NCBI GenBank assembly: GCA_944323675.1
Contig: CALUTK010000003.1
Location: forward strand, 1-48,790
Origin: Candidatus Gastranaerophilales bacterium
GTDB taxonomy: Bacteria; Cyanobacteriota; Vampirovibrionia; Gastranaerophilales; Gastranaerophilaceae
Reading direction: 5' to 3'
DNA: 48,790 bases
Shown here: piece after piece, positions 7,795 through 16,461 of the stretch
Layout of the letters: each line of letters begins with the position of its first letter
Numbering within the stretch: position 1 is the first letter of the stretch
Notes under the pieces: generated by a model
Told to the model about the DNA's origin: nothing
Databases searched by the model: none
The model's input: only the letters and a program-made list of their open reading frames with translations
Translations under genes and position numbers: made by a program

Positions 7795-8631
7795 TTAGTT
7801 ATTTTCAAGCTGTGATACGCTGATTTTTCCGAATTTTGCAGAAAGATTATCTATCAGGTGAATGAAATACAATTCCGGTTCCAAATCTTTCTGGTCTAAG
7901 TCAATAATTGCCCCCCAGTCGCTTCTGCCATGGTGTGCTGCAATCATTTTTGCGATTTCTTTAAAGCCTTCTGTCATACAAATTGAAAACCCGTACTGTG
8001 AATGTGAAATCCATTCTTTGCGGAAGTTTTCGTCATAATCAATTATACCGGATTCAAGATCAACAGTGTATTCAAAAATTTTCCCGATATCGTGGAGTAT
8101 GCAGGCTGCAAGAATATTATCGCGGTTAAATTTATAATCCGATAAATCCATATTCATTTCCGCAAATTTAAGACACTCAAGCGTATGAACCATCAATCCG
8201 CCCACATAATTGTGGTGCATAACCTTTGCGGCAGGCATAATTTTAATCCTTTCTTTATTTTCCATAAAGAACATTGTCAAAAATGAATGCAGCTTTTCAT
8301 TCTTAATCTTATCAAAATATGCGGTAAGTTCTGAATATGTTTTTTCTCGTTCTTCCGGAGAAAGTCCGATTTTTGCTTCTTTTACAAGTTCAACTGCTGA
8401 TACGAGGCAGTTATTGAATTTTTCATTAAATGACGCGGATATAAGACGCAAAAGGTTCCCAGTTCTGAAAACCCTGCTGTCAATTCTATTCAGGGTCTCC
8501 TCCCAGAGAATACAGTTTAATATGGAATCATCCTCTGTATTTTTCAACTGAAGTTTGCCCATTTTGGTTCCGGCTTTTGTGTCGCCTATTGAGAATACTA
8601 CGACTTCGTATATTGCATCTGTATTGAACAT
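7795..8631 (-). CDS. 3'-5' exoribonuclease of the YhaM type (OB fold + HD domain)
   Basis: The 278-residue protein begins with an OB-fold nucleic-acid-binding region (about 1-85: VFSIGDTKAGTKMGKLQLKNTEDDSI). It continues into an HD phosphohydrolase domain with the metal ligands in HHNYVGGLMVHTLECLKF, ILHDIGKIFEY and AAHHGRSDWG. This layout is that of YhaM/Cbf1, a Mn-dependent enzyme that trims RNA, and some DNA, from the 3' end in the cytoplasm. AAGGGA precedes the ATG. It leads a probable transcript with the two nucleotide kinases, a plausible nucleotide-recycling link since it releases nucleoside monophosphates. Confidence 0.85.
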   Translation of the reverse strand: MFNTDAIYEVVVFSIGDTKAGTKMGKLQLKNTEDDSILNCILWEETLNRIDSRVFRTGNLLRLISASFNEKFNNCLVSAVELVKEAKIGLSPEEREKTYSELTAYFDKIKNEKLHSFLTMFFMENKERIKIMPAAKVMHHNYVGGLMVHTLECLKFAEMNMDLSDYKFNRDNILAACILHDIGKIFEYTVDLESGIIDYDENFRKEWISHSQYGFSICMTEGFKEIAKMIAAHHGRSDWGAIIDLDQKDLEPELYFIHLIDNLSAKFGKISVSQLENN

Positions 8632-8774
8632 TCGTTTTCCCTTTTTCTTTTCACATTACCTGTTTTAGGACGCCCTCTCCCGCCAATCACTTCACGCGCC
8701 TTAAATGATACGGCTTATGCCTTTCATCCTCTGTTTGCCGGTTCTGGATGAGGGTTAAAAATAAAACGGGTTAT

Positions 8775-9800
8775 TTAATTTTTACTTTTATCAATAATTT
8801 TGTCTTTATTACCCCAGACAAAAGACGAGCGGATTTCTTCGCCGACTTTTTCTATCAGGTGGTCTGCATTTTCTTTTCTGAGTTCATTGAATTTGTGGCA
8901 GCCTGATTGCATTTCCTGCAAGAATTCATCAGCAAACGCGCCGCTCTGGATATCTGAGAGAATTTGTTTCATCGCTTCACGTGATTGCTCGCCGATTACT
9001 CTAGGCCCTCTTGTCATATCGCCGTATTCTGCAGTATTGGAGATTGAATACCTCATATCAGCCAAGCCCCCCTGATTAATCAAATCCACAAGAAGCTTCA
9101 TCTCATGGAGGACTTCAAAGTACGCCATATAAGGTGAATAACCAGCATCTACAAGAGTTTCAAATCCAGCCTTAATAAGAGCTGAAACTCCGCCGCAAAT
9201 AACAGCCTGTTCTCCGAAAAGGTCTGTTTCGGTTTCTTCTTTGAAGGTTGTTTCAATGATGCCTGCACGTCCTGCACCGATTGCAGAAGCATAAGAGAGC
9301 GCAACATCTTTTGAATCTCCTGAAGGATCCTGATAAACCGCTATTAACGACGGAACCCCTCTGCCTTCAAGATATTCGCTTCTCACAGTGTGCCCCGGTC
9401 CCTTTGGCGCAACCATAATTACGTTAACATCATCAGGTGCAACAATTCTTTTATAATGAATGTTGAACCCGTGTGAAAACATTAAATACTGCCCTTTTCT
9501 CAAATACGGCTTAATTTGTTCTTCATAGACTTTAGCCTGAATTTCGTCAGGGATAAGAATCTGGACAATATCTGCGAATTTTACGGCATCTTCAATCGAC
9601 ATAGTGCGGAAACCGTATTCTGCGGCTTTTTGTTCTGATTCCCCGCCTGCTCTAAGCCCTAAGATAACGTCACAGCCGCTGTCTTTGAGGTTTGTTGACT
9701 GTCCGTACCCTTGGGAGCCGAACCCGATTATTGCGATAGTTTTTGTCTTAATCAAATTTTTATCAATATCTTTATCAAGATATATTTTCAGACTGTCCAT
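8775..9800 (-). CDS. ilvC: Ketol-acid reductoisomerase (class I)
   Basis: Catalyses the second step of valine, leucine and isoleucine synthesis, the NADPH-dependent isomerisation and reduction of acetolactate. From the chosen start the protein is 341 residues, normal for class I enzymes. The N-terminal Rossmann fold has GFGSQG at 26-31 and an NADPH-type loop LRAGGES. The knotted C-terminal domain has [14 protein letters not shown] metal ligands, [11 protein letters not shown] and [15 protein letters not shown] longer reading frame would add 11 residues (to 9833), but AGAAGGG lies seven bases before the internal ATG, so I start at 9800. No other ilv gene is adjacent, and no T-box or attenuator is evident. 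Confidence 0.95.
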   Translation of the reverse strand: MDSLKIYLDKDIDKNLIKTKTIAIIGFGSQGYGQSTNLKDSGCDVILGLRAGGESEQKAAEYGFRTMSIEDAVKFADIVQILIPDEIQAKVYEEQIKPYLRKGQYLMFSHGFNIHYKRIVAPDDVNVIMVAPKGPGHTVRSEYLEGRGVPSLIAVYQDPSGDSKDVALSYASAIGAGRAGIIETTFKEETETDLFGEQAVICGGVSALIKAGFETLVDAGYSPYMAYFEVLHEMKLLVDLINQGGLADMRYSISNTAEYGDMTRGPRVIGEQSREAMKQILSDIQSGAFADEFLQEMQSGCHKFNELRKENADHLIEKVGEEIRSSFVWGNKDKIIDKSKN

Positions 9801-9939
9801 ATTTAACCCTTCTTTCAAGTTATACTCCGTCACCTGATTCTAACACAAAGAAGAAAAAGGAACAAATTTAAATTTGTTTCTTTTTTGCAGTTTATTAGAC
9901 CCCCTTAAGTCGCAGTGAGAGATTGAGTATCCTTATAAT

Positions 9940-9974
9940 AAAAAAGCCCTGCTAAAATGCGGGCTTTTTATTTC
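9940..9974 (-). terminator. Intrinsic terminator of the small orphan gene
   Basis: The stem AAAAAGCCC/GGGCTTTTT is followed by further T residues on the minus strand. It lies about 60 nt after the stop of the gene at 10031-10249, and also insulates ilvC. Confidence 0.8.
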
Positions 9975-10030
9975 TATTCCTTTTTCCTTATTTTTCCAAC
10001 GAAACTTTCTTCTTTGTTTGACGACAAACC

Positions 10031-10249
10031 TTAGTTATTGCTTAGAACAAGCCTAAATGTCGCAAGATTTTTAATCGACAGCATTGTATGTTTGTTGTGC
10101 TGTTCATCAGCTATATTAAAAATACGAATGATTCTCTGGATTTCTTCCAGATCCTTACGCGAATTAATTTTATAAACGTTTTTTATAGGGTCAGCGACTA
10201 CTGACATCATTGTATTTAATTCTTGTTCTTTCATTTGGCTTATCCTCAT
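10031..10249 (-). CDS. Small orphan protein (67-72 residues)
   Basis: I do not recognise it. The sequence is mostly charged and probably helical (NSRKDLEEIQRIIRIFNIAD) with no membrane segment or signal peptide. Two starts are possible. The outer ATG has AAGGAA almost touching it, while the internal ATG at 10232-10234 (MKEQELN) has GAGGA about eight bases upstream and is the better spaced, giving 67 residues. An intrinsic terminator follows at 9940-9974, supporting a real, separately transcribed gene. Confidence 0.55.
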   Translation of the reverse strand: MRISQMKEQELNTMMSVVADPIKNVYKINSRKDLEEIQRIIRIFNIADEQHNKHTMLSIKNLATFRLVLSNN

Positions 10250-10340
10250 TTCCTTATACTTTAATAAAGGATTTTTTTTCTTAAAAATTGCTTTTTTTAG
10301 AATAAGGTTGTTAATATTTGTTTACATATCCTTAAATTTA

Positions 10341-11111
10341 CTAACCAACCGCTTTTTTTGCCGCTTTCCAGAGTTTGTCGTATTCTTCAAAGGAATAGTC
10401 TGTGAGCGGTTTTGTTGCTAAATCTTCCATTTTTCTGAATCTGGTCATAAATTTTTTGTTAGCTTTTAAAAGCGCCTGTTCTGCGTCAATTTTGTTCCAG
10501 CGGGCAAGATTAACAGTTGCAAAAAGTATGTCTCCGAATTCTTCTTCCATCTGGTCTTTATTTTGTTTTTTTTCAGCCTCTTTAAATTCATTAAATTCCG
10601 AGAAAATACAATCGTAAAGTGATTCTTCGTCAGGCCATTCAAAGCCTGTTTTTACTGCTTTTTTGCTTATTTTCTGGGCGCTCATCAGGGCTGATTGAGC
10701 TTTAGAAATGCCGTCCATAGCGGATTTTCTGTGAGTTTTTTCTTCGGCTTTAAGCTTATCCCAGTTGTCAACAATATCTTTAGTTGAATTAACTTTCACA
10801 TCTCCGAAAACATGCGGATGACGGTGGATAAGTTTCTCCTTGAGACCTTTAGCGACATCTTCAATAGTGAAAGCTCCTTCTTCAGAAGCAATTTGGGAAT
10901 GAAGAACAACCTGAAGCAGTACATCCCCCAGTTCTTCTTTTAAATGGTTCAAATCCCCGTCATCAATGGCGTCGACAGCTTCATATGCTTCTTCAATCAT
11001 ATTCGGGCGGAGAGTTTTATGAGTCTGCTCCCTGTCCCACTGGCAGCCGTCAGGTGCACGGAGTTTTGCTATTACATCAATAAGCTCTTTTAATTCGTTA
11101 ACACATCCCAT
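10341..11111 (-). CDS. mazG: MazG nucleoside triphosphate pyrophosphohydrolase
   Basis: Hydrolyses non-canonical or excess (d)NTPs to monophosphates, protecting DNA and, in E. coli, influencing ppGpp levels. The 256 residues contain two all-helical MazG domains. The first has LRAPDGCQWDREQTHKTL and the metal-binding MIEEAYEAVDAI then KEELGDVLLQVV. The second has EFNEFKEA and EEFGDILFATVNLARW. The ATG lies six bases after TGT-TAAAAT with no Shine-Dalgarno, predicting a leaderless message. It is monocistronic. Confidence 0.93.
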   Translation of the reverse strand: MGCVNELKELIDVIAKLRAPDGCQWDREQTHKTLRPNMIEEAYEAVDAIDDGDLNHLKEELGDVLLQVVLHSQIASEEGAFTIEDVAKGLKEKLIHRHPHVFGDVKVNSTKDIVDNWDKLKAEEKTHRKSAMDGISKAQSALMSAQKISKKAVKTGFEWPDEESLYDCIFSEFNEFKEAEKKQNKDQMEEEFGDILFATVNLARWNKIDAEQALLKANKKFMTRFRKMEDLATKPLTDYSFEEYDKLWKAAKKAVG

Positions 11112-11126
11112 AAACTTATTTTAACA
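11109..11126 (-). promoter_or_regulatory. Extended -10 giving a leaderless start for mazG
   Basis: TGT-TAAAAT (complement of 11118-11126), six bases, then the ATG. No ribosome-binding site precedes the start. Confidence 0.6.
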
Positions 11127-11232
11127 CAAAAATACTAATAACAATATTTTGCTGAAATATTGCAATTCAGGTGTTATTATGTCATGATAAGCTCTATTAA
11201 AGGGACCGCACCTTTATTAATCGGGAGGTTTT

Positions 11233-12834
11233 ATGAAAATAAGTCTGGTCGTACCTGTCCATAATGCATACAAATACGTAAAAAAGGCTTTAATTAGTGT
11301 TCTCAGAAATTTCGATTTTGATAATGGTGAAGTTTTAATAGTGGACGATTTTTCTGATAACAAGACAACTCGGTTACTGGATAAATTCGCGGCAAAATAT
11401 CCTGAAAAATTCCGGCTTATCAGAAATACTGTAAATTTAGGTTTCTTAAAGTCCTGCAACCTGGCTGCGTCCAATGTCGGCGGTGATATTATAGTATTTT
11501 TAAACAGCGACTGCGAAATCCCGAAAGATTTCTCTTCCCGTGTTGCAGCGTGTTTCCGGCATGATGAAAATATAATTGCGGCATCTCCTATTGCATCTCA
11601 GAGTGCAAGTTTTACTCTGAATAATATTTTACCTTTAGAAATTACTAATGCACTTTTGAAAAAACGCAGAATTCCTCAATATCCTGATATTCCGCATGCA
11701 GAAGGCTTTTGCCTTTGCGTGAGGAAAAGTTATGTTGATAAGTACGGTTTGTTTGATACTGTATATGGATTCGGGTATTGCGAGGAAGTAGATTTTTGCT
11801 TTGGCGTAAGAGCAAGAGGCTTACGGTGCGTTTTGATTGATAATTTGTATGTAAAACACGCTAGAAACAAAAGTTTCGGTAAAACTAAAACAGAAGCGCT
11901 TGCTAAGAATAACAAAATACTTTTTGACAAGTGGGGAGATATGGTTCATCAAAAAGAAATAACCAGGTTTGAAAATCCTATGATATCTGTAATCAGGGAT
12001 ACTTTTGGCATATTCAGGACAGGCGTATTTTTCTTATTTAAACTCCGCAGACAAAAAGTCTCTAACCGGATAAAAACATTGAAAAATCTATTTAAAATAA
12101 AAAAATATCAAAACGGGATGTCAAAGAAAGTTGTTTATACAGCTATTGCCGGTAATTCAGACCTTATTCCTATTGTGCCTGATTATGTGAGTAAAGACTG
12201 GGACTATGTCTGTTTTACTGATAATAAAACCCTTTTAAAACTCGGGCAATTCGGCCCATGGAAAATTAAACCGCTGCAATTCAGCCTTCTGGATGATACG
12301 AAAAATGCGCGCTGGCACAAAACTCATCCGGCGGAATTGTTTCCGGAATACACTGAAAGTTTATGGCTTGATGCAAATATTAATATTCTGACTCCTTATA
12401 TATTTGATTTTTTAAAAGATAACGAAAAAGAGCTTCTAGTCCCGAAACACTACTGCCGCCGCTGCGTTTATCAGGAAATTGAAGTCGTGAATGCAAGAGG
12501 AAAAGAAAAAACAAATGTCATAGAAAATATAGAAAACTTTCTGCAGCAGCAAGGAATGCCGCGAAATTTCGGGCTGAATGAAACGAATATAATATATAGA
12601 AAACACACGGCAAATGTAAAAAAGCTTATGGATGACTGGTGGTTTATGATAGAAAATTATTCAAAACGTGATCAGCTTTCGTTTTCTTATGTTTTATGGA
12701 AAAACTCAATTGATATCCGGAGTATAGCGATGCCCAATGCCCGTATAGATTTTAAAGATTTTAAGATGTTTACCCATAACCCTAAAGATACCATTACCGG
12801 CAAAGTTTTAAGTTTTTTATTTCCTTCTAAATAA
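11233..12834 (+). CDS. Two-domain glycosyltransferase: GT2 fused to a DUF616/TOD1-MUCI70-like domain
   Basis: Residues 1-235 form a family 2 glycosyltransferase: SLVVPVHNAYKYVKKAL, a VDD motif at 37-39, and LNSDCEIP near 90 as the DxD-type metal site. A basic connector (about 250-290) leads to a second domain from about 295 (KKVVYTAIAGNSDLIP, DYVCFTDN, ARWHKTHPAELFPEYTESLWLDANINI). This matches the DUF616 glycosyltransferase-like family seen in bacterial polysaccharide loci and plant MUCI70/TOD1 proteins. The enzyme probably adds two sugars, or works on a surface glycan in the cytoplasm, since no membrane segment is evident. GGGAGG precedes the ATG. It stands alone. Confidence 0.8.
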   Translation: MKISLVVPVHNAYKYVKKALISVLRNFDFDNGEVLIVDDFSDNKTTRLLDKFAAKYPEKFRLIRNTVNLGFLKSCNLAASNVGGDIIVFLNSDCEIPKDFSSRVAACFRHDENIIAASPIASQSASFTLNNILPLEITNALLKKRRIPQYPDIPHAEGFCLCVRKSYVDKYGLFDTVYGFGYCEEVDFCFGVRARGLRCVLIDNLYVKHARNKSFGKTKTEALAKNNKILFDKWGDMVHQKEITRFENPMISVIRDTFGIFRTGVFFLFKLRRQKVSNRIKTLKNLFKIKKYQNGMSKKVVYTAIAGNSDLIPIVPDYVSKDWDYVCFTDNKTLLKLGQFGPWKIKPLQFSLLDDTKNARWHKTHPAELFPEYTESLWLDANINILTPYIFDFLKDNEKELLVPKHYCRRCVYQEIEVVNARGKEKTNVIENIENFLQQQGMPRNFGLNETNIIYRKHTANVKKLMDDWWFMIENYSKRDQLSFSYVLWKNSIDIRSIAMPNARIDFKDFKMFTHNPKDTITGKVLSFLFPSK

Positions 12835-12950
12835 AATCTGCAACTAAAGTATAATATTTTTTATAAACAATACTCCAAAAGGTTGATGGCGAATCAGGCT
12901 TATATGATATCCTATAAATGTGAAGAATTTAGGTAGGAAAGGATTACATA

Positions 12951-13475
12951 ATGGCAAATTTATCAATCTCAGCAATTCGTGAGCGTATTTTTAATAATAC
13001 GAAACACGAACAAACAGTGGCTAGAAGTTCAAATCCGTTCGCCGTATCATCATTCAAAGGTAATGTATTAACAGCAGACGTATTTGCACCGGAAAAAGAA
13101 AAAGCCGCACAACCAAGTTTTACTGGTAAGTTAAAAGCAAGTGCTCTTGTTGGTTCTCTTGCAAGTGCAGGTTCTAAAATCTCAGCAGCATTTGAATCAG
13201 TAGGCGCTTTTTGTAACAGAATGAAAGACGGAGTTATCGGCTTCTGGAAAAATCTCGAACAAACTGAAATTTCATTTGATTTTATTTCAAAAGCAGGAGA
13301 AAAAGTTAAGTCAAAACTTGGTTCAGCCATGAATGCTGATGTTGTTGATATGTTTAAAACCAAATGGAATGCTATGCAGGATGAGCACGCAATTCAGGCA
13401 TACATGACACACCCTGTCCGTGGTGAAAACGGTTTGAAAGAAATGTTTGAACAATCCATCGGATTGGTAGCATAG
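12951..13475 (+). CDS. Orphan protein with SSFKGN / PSFTG motifs
   Basis: I do not recognise a family. The 174 residues start with a polar stretch containing NPFAVSSFKGNVLTADVF (25-42) and QPSFTGKLKAS (about 56-66). A small-residue amphipathic helix follows (SALVGSLASAGSKISAAFESVGAFCNRM), then a helical charged C-terminus (DMFKTKWNAMQDEH). There is no signal peptide or clear membrane span. The short SF(K/T)G motif also occurs as SFSG in the 90-residue orphan at 34792-35064. AGGAAAGGA precedes the ATG, and the gene lies ten bases before the next one, so the two form an operon ended by a hairpin at 13892-13916. Confidence 0.6.
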   Translation: MANLSISAIRERIFNNTKHEQTVARSSNPFAVSSFKGNVLTADVFAPEKEKAAQPSFTGKLKASALVGSLASAGSKISAAFESVGAFCNRMKDGVIGFWKNLEQTEISFDFISKAGEKVKSKLGSAMNADVVDMFKTKWNAMQDEHAIQAYMTHPVRGENGLKEMFEQSIGLVA

Positions 13476-13485
13476 GGGGAAGAAA

Positions 13486-13848
13486 ATGGATAGAAGAAAA
13501 GTTAAAAATATTATTGAAGCGCTTTGCCGCCACCAGGATCCTGATTCAATCAATGTCCTGAATGAAGTAGGTACAAATTCTGCAATTGATGAAGTTAGAG
13601 AAATGACTTCCCGTGCACTGGTTAAGAAAAATGTCCACGATTCTCTGGAAGTCGTTATCACAAACAAGGGTAAAGGTATTAACGATTTAAGCACACTTGT
13701 TGCAATGAGCACTATCAATGAACTGCTTGCTCTTGAAGATAAGTCCGAAGCAATCAAAATCCTTGAAGATACTGTAGAAATGCATTCGGATGAGGAAGTA
13801 AGAGATAATGCCCGTTCTGTTAAAGCGTTAATGGCTTTAAGCTGCTAA
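13486..13848 (+). CDS. Small helical HEAT-like protein
   Basis: 120 residues that read as three or four pairs of helices, each near 35 residues: KVKNIIEALCRHQDPDSINVLNEVG, AIDEVREMTSRALVKKNVHDSLEVVI, STINELLALEDKSEAIKILEDTVE, SDEEVRDNARSVKALMAL. The spacing and the Asp/Val-Arg positions suggest HEAT-type repeats, a protein-binding scaffold, but no catalytic residues are seen. GGGGGAAG precedes the ATG. It is the second gene of a two-gene unit with the SFKG orphan, which is its most likely partner (inference). Confidence 0.6.
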   Translation: MDRRKVKNIIEALCRHQDPDSINVLNEVGTNSAIDEVREMTSRALVKKNVHDSLEVVITNKGKGINDLSTLVAMSTINELLALEDKSEAIKILEDTVEMHSDEEVRDNARSVKALMALSC

Positions 13849-13891
13849 TCCTATTTGTTGAAATCACTTTTAATATTATATAAAACCAAAG

Positions 13892-13920
13892 CTCCCGTTA
13901 GTTATATAAACGGGAGTCTT
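13892..13920 (+). terminator. Intrinsic terminator of the two-orphan operon
   Basis: 8-bp perfect stem CTCCCGTT/AACGGGAG with a nine-base loop, about 45 bases after the stop codon. The T-tract after it is short (TCTT). Confidence 0.65.
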
Positions 13921-14026
13921 CGTATATATGAATCATAATCTTGTCTCTCTCCTTGAGGGTGAGGGTTTTGATTAGGGGTAGGATGTTGTTAAACTTGTGC
14001 CCTCTATAAAGAGGCGAACGCGAATC

Positions 14027-14186
14027 CGTCATTGCGAGCGGCAGCGAAGCAATCCAGCCTTTTTATATGTGAATGGTGAGGAGTGAATGGTGAAGGGTTC
14101 AACAATAATTAGTCTCATCACGCTTCACACATCCCTCTTCACATTGCAAAAGCTGGATTCTTTCGGGCTTCGCCCTCAGAATGACG
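14027..14186. repeat. MITE-like element with GTCATT/AATGAC ends
   Basis: About 160 bp with imperfect inverted ends. The left side reads CGTCATTGCGAG...AATCCAGCC and the right side is its near complement (GCTGGATT...AGAATGACG). An inner pair, AGTGAATGGTGAAGG against CCCTCTTCAC, also faces each other. A half copy (GTCATTGCGAGG...GCAATCCGGC) lies at 29759-29800. No transposase is present, so any mobility would need help from elsewhere. The rest of 13921-14325 holds only the hairpin at 14208-14229. Confidence 0.6.
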
Positions 14187-14207
14187 TAACATTTTTCATA
14201 GTGCTTT

Positions 14208-14229
14208 AGTTGGGCAGGTATGCCCAACT
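14208..14229. repeat. Small hairpin repeat, copy 2
   Basis: Perfect 9-bp stem AGTTGGGCA/TGCCCAACT with loop GGTA, related to the hairpin at 5379-5398. It lies downstream of the aminotransferase gene and might end its transcript, although no T-tract is obvious. Confidence 0.65.
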
Positions 14230-14325
14230 GACAATGTCCCTTCGGACACCCTCTCAAAAAGGGATGGTATGCTTTGCACTGCCATTTTATCTTGTTCAGT
14301 AGGGGGGTACTTTTCAGACCTCTTA

Positions 14326-15591
14326 TTAATTAAAGCTAAATCCGTCGGCTTTAAATCTGTCAATGACTTCCTGAAGCTGCTCATCTGAACATACAAAGGA
14401 TAATCTGAAATAGCCTTCGCCGTGGGCGCCGAATGCATTCCCCGGAACCAGAACTACTCCTGATTTTTCAAGAACATCCTGACAGAATTTAAATGCAGAA
14501 TCATATCTCGGCGGAATCGGAAGCCAGAGATAGAAGGTTGTATGCGGAACATTCTTTTCATCAATCGGCCAGCCGAGTTCTTTAAACCCTTTTACCATTA
14601 TTGCCTGTTTTTTAGCGTAATTTTTGTTGCTTTCTTCAATATAATCATCGCCGGCTTTTGAATTTAGAATTTCTGCACAGGCTTTTTGGAGTGCTTTAAA
14701 GATACCGTTATCAATTGTCGATTTCCCTTTGCCGAATCGCTGGATAATTGTGCTGTTTCCGCAAACCCAGCCGAGTCGCCAGCCTGTAATTGCATAAGGT
14801 TTTGAAAAACTGAAAAATTCAACGGCAATATCTTTCGCGCCTTCAAGTTCAAACACACTGAACGGCTTTTCTTTTTCGTCAAAATACAAATCACAGTATG
14901 CGGCGTCAGAAATCAAAAGGATTTCGTGTTTTTTGCAAAAATCTATTACAGATTTAACGTATTCTTTTGTAGTGCTTGCGCCAAGCGGGTTATTCGGGAA
15001 GTTGATAATCATTGCTTTGACGTTTTCCGGTTTAAACCCGTCTTTGATTAAGTTGTTCCAGACTTCTTCCATGTCCGGTTTGTAATCATTTTCTTTCGTA
15101 AGCGGGATTGGGTAAGCGTATCCGCCTGAACATTTGATAAATTGCAGATATGAAGCATACCCGGGATCCGGTACTAAGATTACATCTTTTTCTTTAATTT
15201 CGTGTTTAGGCGTAATTAAGAATCTTACAAGGTTTGCAATACCTTCTTTTGAACCCATAAGCGAGAAAATTTCTTTATCAGGATCCATATCAACACCGAA
15301 GCGGTTTTTCATTCTTTGAGCAACAGCTTTTCTGAAGAATGCTTCTCCTTTCGGGATTGAGTAGAGGTGAATGCCGTCCTCTGTCAGAACTTCTTTTAAC
15401 CGGTCAATCAATTCTTTTGGAGGGGCTGCTGTCGGGGCACCCATGGAAAGCGAAATCGGCGCGCGGTTTCTTGCGATTAAATCAGGTTTAAGTCTTTCTG
15501 TAATTTCTTTGAGTTTGAACATAATATATGTATCCAAAGTCATTACATCTTCATTGAACAATTTTTTTTCTAATTTTTCCATAGTTTCCAT
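14326..15591 (-). CDS. Class I PLP aminotransferase, probably LL-diaminopimelate aminotransferase
   Basis: 421 residues of the fold-type I aminotransferase family. PLP-binding features are visible: NFPNNPLGA (197-205), the Asp of LLISDAAYCDLYFDE (near 229) and the Schiff-base Lys264 in FFSFSKPYAITGWRLGW. The N-terminal extension and the MGAPTAAPPKEL and HLYSIPKGEAFFRKAV segments are close to the DapL/aspartate aminotransferase group that converts tetrahydrodipicolinate to LL-diaminopimelate in lysine and cell-wall synthesis. An aspartate or alanine transaminase cannot be excluded. AAGAGGGA precedes the ATG. No other lysine-pathway gene adjoins it. Confidence 0.75.
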   Translation of the reverse strand: METMEKLEKKLFNEDVMTLDTYIMFKLKEITERLKPDLIARNRAPISLSMGAPTAAPPKELIDRLKEVLTEDGIHLYSIPKGEAFFRKAVAQRMKNRFGVDMDPDKEIFSLMGSKEGIANLVRFLITPKHEIKEKDVILVPDPGYASYLQFIKCSGGYAYPIPLTKENDYKPDMEEVWNNLIKDGFKPENVKAMIINFPNNPLGASTTKEYVKSVIDFCKKHEILLISDAAYCDLYFDEKEKPFSVFELEGAKDIAVEFFSFSKPYAITGWRLGWVCGNSTIIQRFGKGKSTIDNGIFKALQKACAEILNSKAGDDYIEESNKNYAKKQAIMVKGFKELGWPIDEKNVPHTTFYLWLPIPPRYDSAFKFCQDVLEKSGVVLVPGNAFGAHGEGYFRLSFVCSDEQLQEVIDRFKADGFSFN

Positions 15592-15699
15592 AACATCCCT
15601 CTTAATTTCTAACTGCCTGTATTCGCAGGTCTGCTTCCCTCAACGGATAGTCAGGCAATTTTTGCGTGTCTGATTTTAATTCTAGCGCAAATAAAATAA

Positions 15700-16419
15700 T
15701 TAAGCAATCATTTTCATAGGACCCTCGAGAGAGGCTGTTACGAACTGTTTTGTATATTCGTTATCCATTTTGAGCATTTCTTCCGGAGTGCCGGCGAATA
15801 CTATTTTCCCGCCATAGAGCATGATTAGTTTGTTTGCTGTTCTTGTAATGGTGGACATCTGATGGGTTACGACGATTGAGGCGGCATTGGTTTCTTCTTT
15901 TAATCTTACAATGTAGTCTTCAATCAATGTTGATGATATCGGGTCTAAGCCTGCTGTCGGTTCGTCGTAGAGTATGGTTTTCGGCTCCGTAACGATTGCA
16001 CGGGCAAAGCTTACGCGTTTTTGCATGCCGCCTGAAAGTTCTGACGGAAATTTCTTTTCTATCCCTTTTAAACCTACAAGCTCAAGCTTTTGTGCAACGA
16101 TTTCGTGTAAATCTTTTTCTGAATACTTGTTTCTTAATTCTCGGCGTTCTCTCAGTGCAAAAGATATATTATCCTCAACGTTAAGTGAATCAAAAAGCGC
16201 TGAATACTGGAAAACCATTGCGATATCGCCTTCTGATGTGATAATTTCACCGCCGTCTTTTTCAATAAGCCCGCAGATGAGTTTTAGTATGGTGCTTTTG
16301 CCGGAACCGCTGAACCCGACAATCGCGAGGGTTTCACCATCTTCAACTTTAAATGAAACCTCATCTATGACTTTTTTATCATCAAATATTTTAACTAAGT
16401 TTTTAACTTCTATACTCAT
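15700..16419 (-). CDS. mlaF: ABC transporter ATPase, MlaF family
   Basis: 239 residues with Walker A GFSGSGKST, signature LSGGMQKRVSFARAI, Walker B TILYDEPTAGLD and the switch histidine in VTHQMST. The sequence matches the ATPase of the Mla/Mce-type phospholipid transport system, which moves lipids between the inner and outer membranes. The upstream frame could extend to 16455, but AAGGATA lies before the internal ATG at 16417-16419 and the homologous sequence starts there. The permease gene ends 42 bases upstream, so the two are probably one transcript. The substrate-binding MlaD/MCE protein is not next to them. Confidence 0.9.
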   Translation of the reverse strand: MSIEVKNLVKIFDDKKVIDEVSFKVEDGETLAIVGFSGSGKSTILKLICGLIEKDGGEIITSEGDIAMVFQYSALFDSLNVEDNISFALRERRELRNKYSEKDLHEIVAQKLELVGLKGIEKKFPSELSGGMQKRVSFARAIVTEPKTILYDEPTAGLDPISSTLIEDYIVRLKEETNAASIVVTHQMSTITRTANKLIMLYGGKIVFAGTPEEMLKMDNEYTKQFVTASLEGPMKMIA

Positions 16420-16461
16420 AAATTTATCCTTATTGGTTTGCGGCAAATCCCGCATGTATTA

